From an uncultured Oscillospiraceae bacterium (GTDB lineage: Bacteria > Bacillota > Clostridia > UBA1381), in the NCBI GenBank assembly GCA_945876665.1, contig CAMCPC010000072.1, positions 1 through 6,544 on the forward strand: a stretch of 6,544 nt of DNA, written 5' to 3'. Made by a program: the position numbers and the translations under genes. Of the stretch, positions 6,317 to 6,544 are shown in pieces. A model generated the notes under the pieces. The model saw only the letters and a program-made list of their open reading frames with translations, ran no database searches and was not told where the DNA came from. Numbering within the stretch: the stretch's first letter is position 1; each line of letters begins with the position of its first letter.

Positions 6317-6544
6317 TTGTACTTTTCCAGCCTGTTATTTTTGTTTGTATTTTTGCCGCTCGTGCTTGCCGTGTACTATGTTTTGCCGCGCAGATTCCGC
6401 AACGGATTTTTGCTGCTTGCGAACATGGTATTCTACGGCTGGGGCGAGCCGGTTTTTATTTTAATAATGATAGTTTCTATAGTAGTCAACTATATATGCG
6501 GTTTAGTGATAGAAAAATACCGTGATAACCAAAAACGCAAAAAA
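6317..6544 (+). CDS. MBOAT-family O-acyltransferase (AlgI-like), N-terminal part
   Basis: Membrane-bound O-acyltransferases pass acyl groups, usually acetyl, from a cytoplasmic donor across the membrane for attachment to surface polymers such as alginate, teichoic acid or peptidoglycan. Translating from TTG 6317 gives 76 residues that run off the window. They start MYFSSLLFLFVFLPLVLAVYY, then PRRFRNGFLLLANMVFYGWGEP and VFILIMIVSIVVNYICGLVIE, the characteristic N terminus of AlgI-like MBOATs with three hydrophobic segments and the FYGWGEP motif. The catalytic histidine region lies beyond the edge. The frame has a stop at 6308-6310, so TTG 6317 is the first possible start. The GTG-initiated frame at 6307-6525 on the same strand is a shadow. 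The gene is the third of the SGNH-DUF4358-MBOAT run, 22 nt after the lipoprotein stop. Confidence 0.9.
   Translation, partial: MYFSSLLFLFVFLPLVLAVYYVLPRRFRNGFLLLANMVFYGWGEPVFILIMIVSIVVNYICGLVIEKYRDNQKRKK

Noticed and set aside
6307..6525. A 72-codon + strand frame starting at GTG 6307
   Set aside because: It overlaps the MBOAT N terminus in another frame. Its translation is cysteine- and alanine-rich with no family resemblance, while the 6317 frame gives a textbook AlgI-like N terminus.

Overview
The window reads as part of a Bacillota chromosome, most likely from a gut-type member of the Clostridia (Oscillospiraceae/Ruminococcus-like). I infer this from the moderately low GC by eye, strong AGGAGG-type ribosome binding sites, TTG starts, a TagF-like wall-polymer enzyme, and a DUF4358 lipoprotein beside an MBOAT gene. 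The taxonomic placement is an inference. All seven recognised genes and one upstream gene tail are on the + strand. There are no tRNA or rRNA genes, insertion sequences, phage genes or CRISPR arrays.

Layout. Positions 1-75 are the last 24 codons of an unidentified gene. A perfect 13-bp inverted repeat with a T-run follows (89-127), and a promoter-like element is superimposed on it. Then come galM (aldose 1-epimerase, 146-1192) and, behind its own promoter, a PLP-dependent aminotransferase of the bacterial AspT-like aspartate aminotransferase family (1304-2587), closed by a UUCG-loop terminator. The first half is housekeeping sugar and amino-acid metabolism in single-gene units.

The second half is a cell-envelope polymer region. 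A CDP-glycerol glycerophosphotransferase-family enzyme (2683-3867) and a family 2 glycosyltransferase (3869-4879) lie 1 nt apart and share a promoter. After a 135-nt spacer holding a promoter and an intrinsic terminator comes a second run: a membrane-anchored SGNH/GDSL-type hydrolase (TTG start, 5015-5827), a DUF4358 lipoprotein (5848-6294), and the first 76 codons of an MBOAT (AlgI-like) O-acyltransferase (TTG start, from 6317), which runs off the window. The simplest reading is that the first pair makes or decorates a phosphopolyol-containing surface polymer, and the second set moves acyl groups to it across the membrane and edits them outside.

Regulation. Four promoters share one architecture: a TTGAxx -35, exactly 17 bp, and a -10 preceded by TG (extended -10). 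Two are unusual. One is embedded in the hairpin before galM, and one is followed about 25 nt after its predicted start by a strong terminator before the SGNH gene. I see no wholly new system. The points most worth checking are these two overlapping promoter/terminator arrangements, the SGNH-DUF4358-MBOAT set, and a tandem duplicated Shine-Dalgarno before the MBOAT gene.
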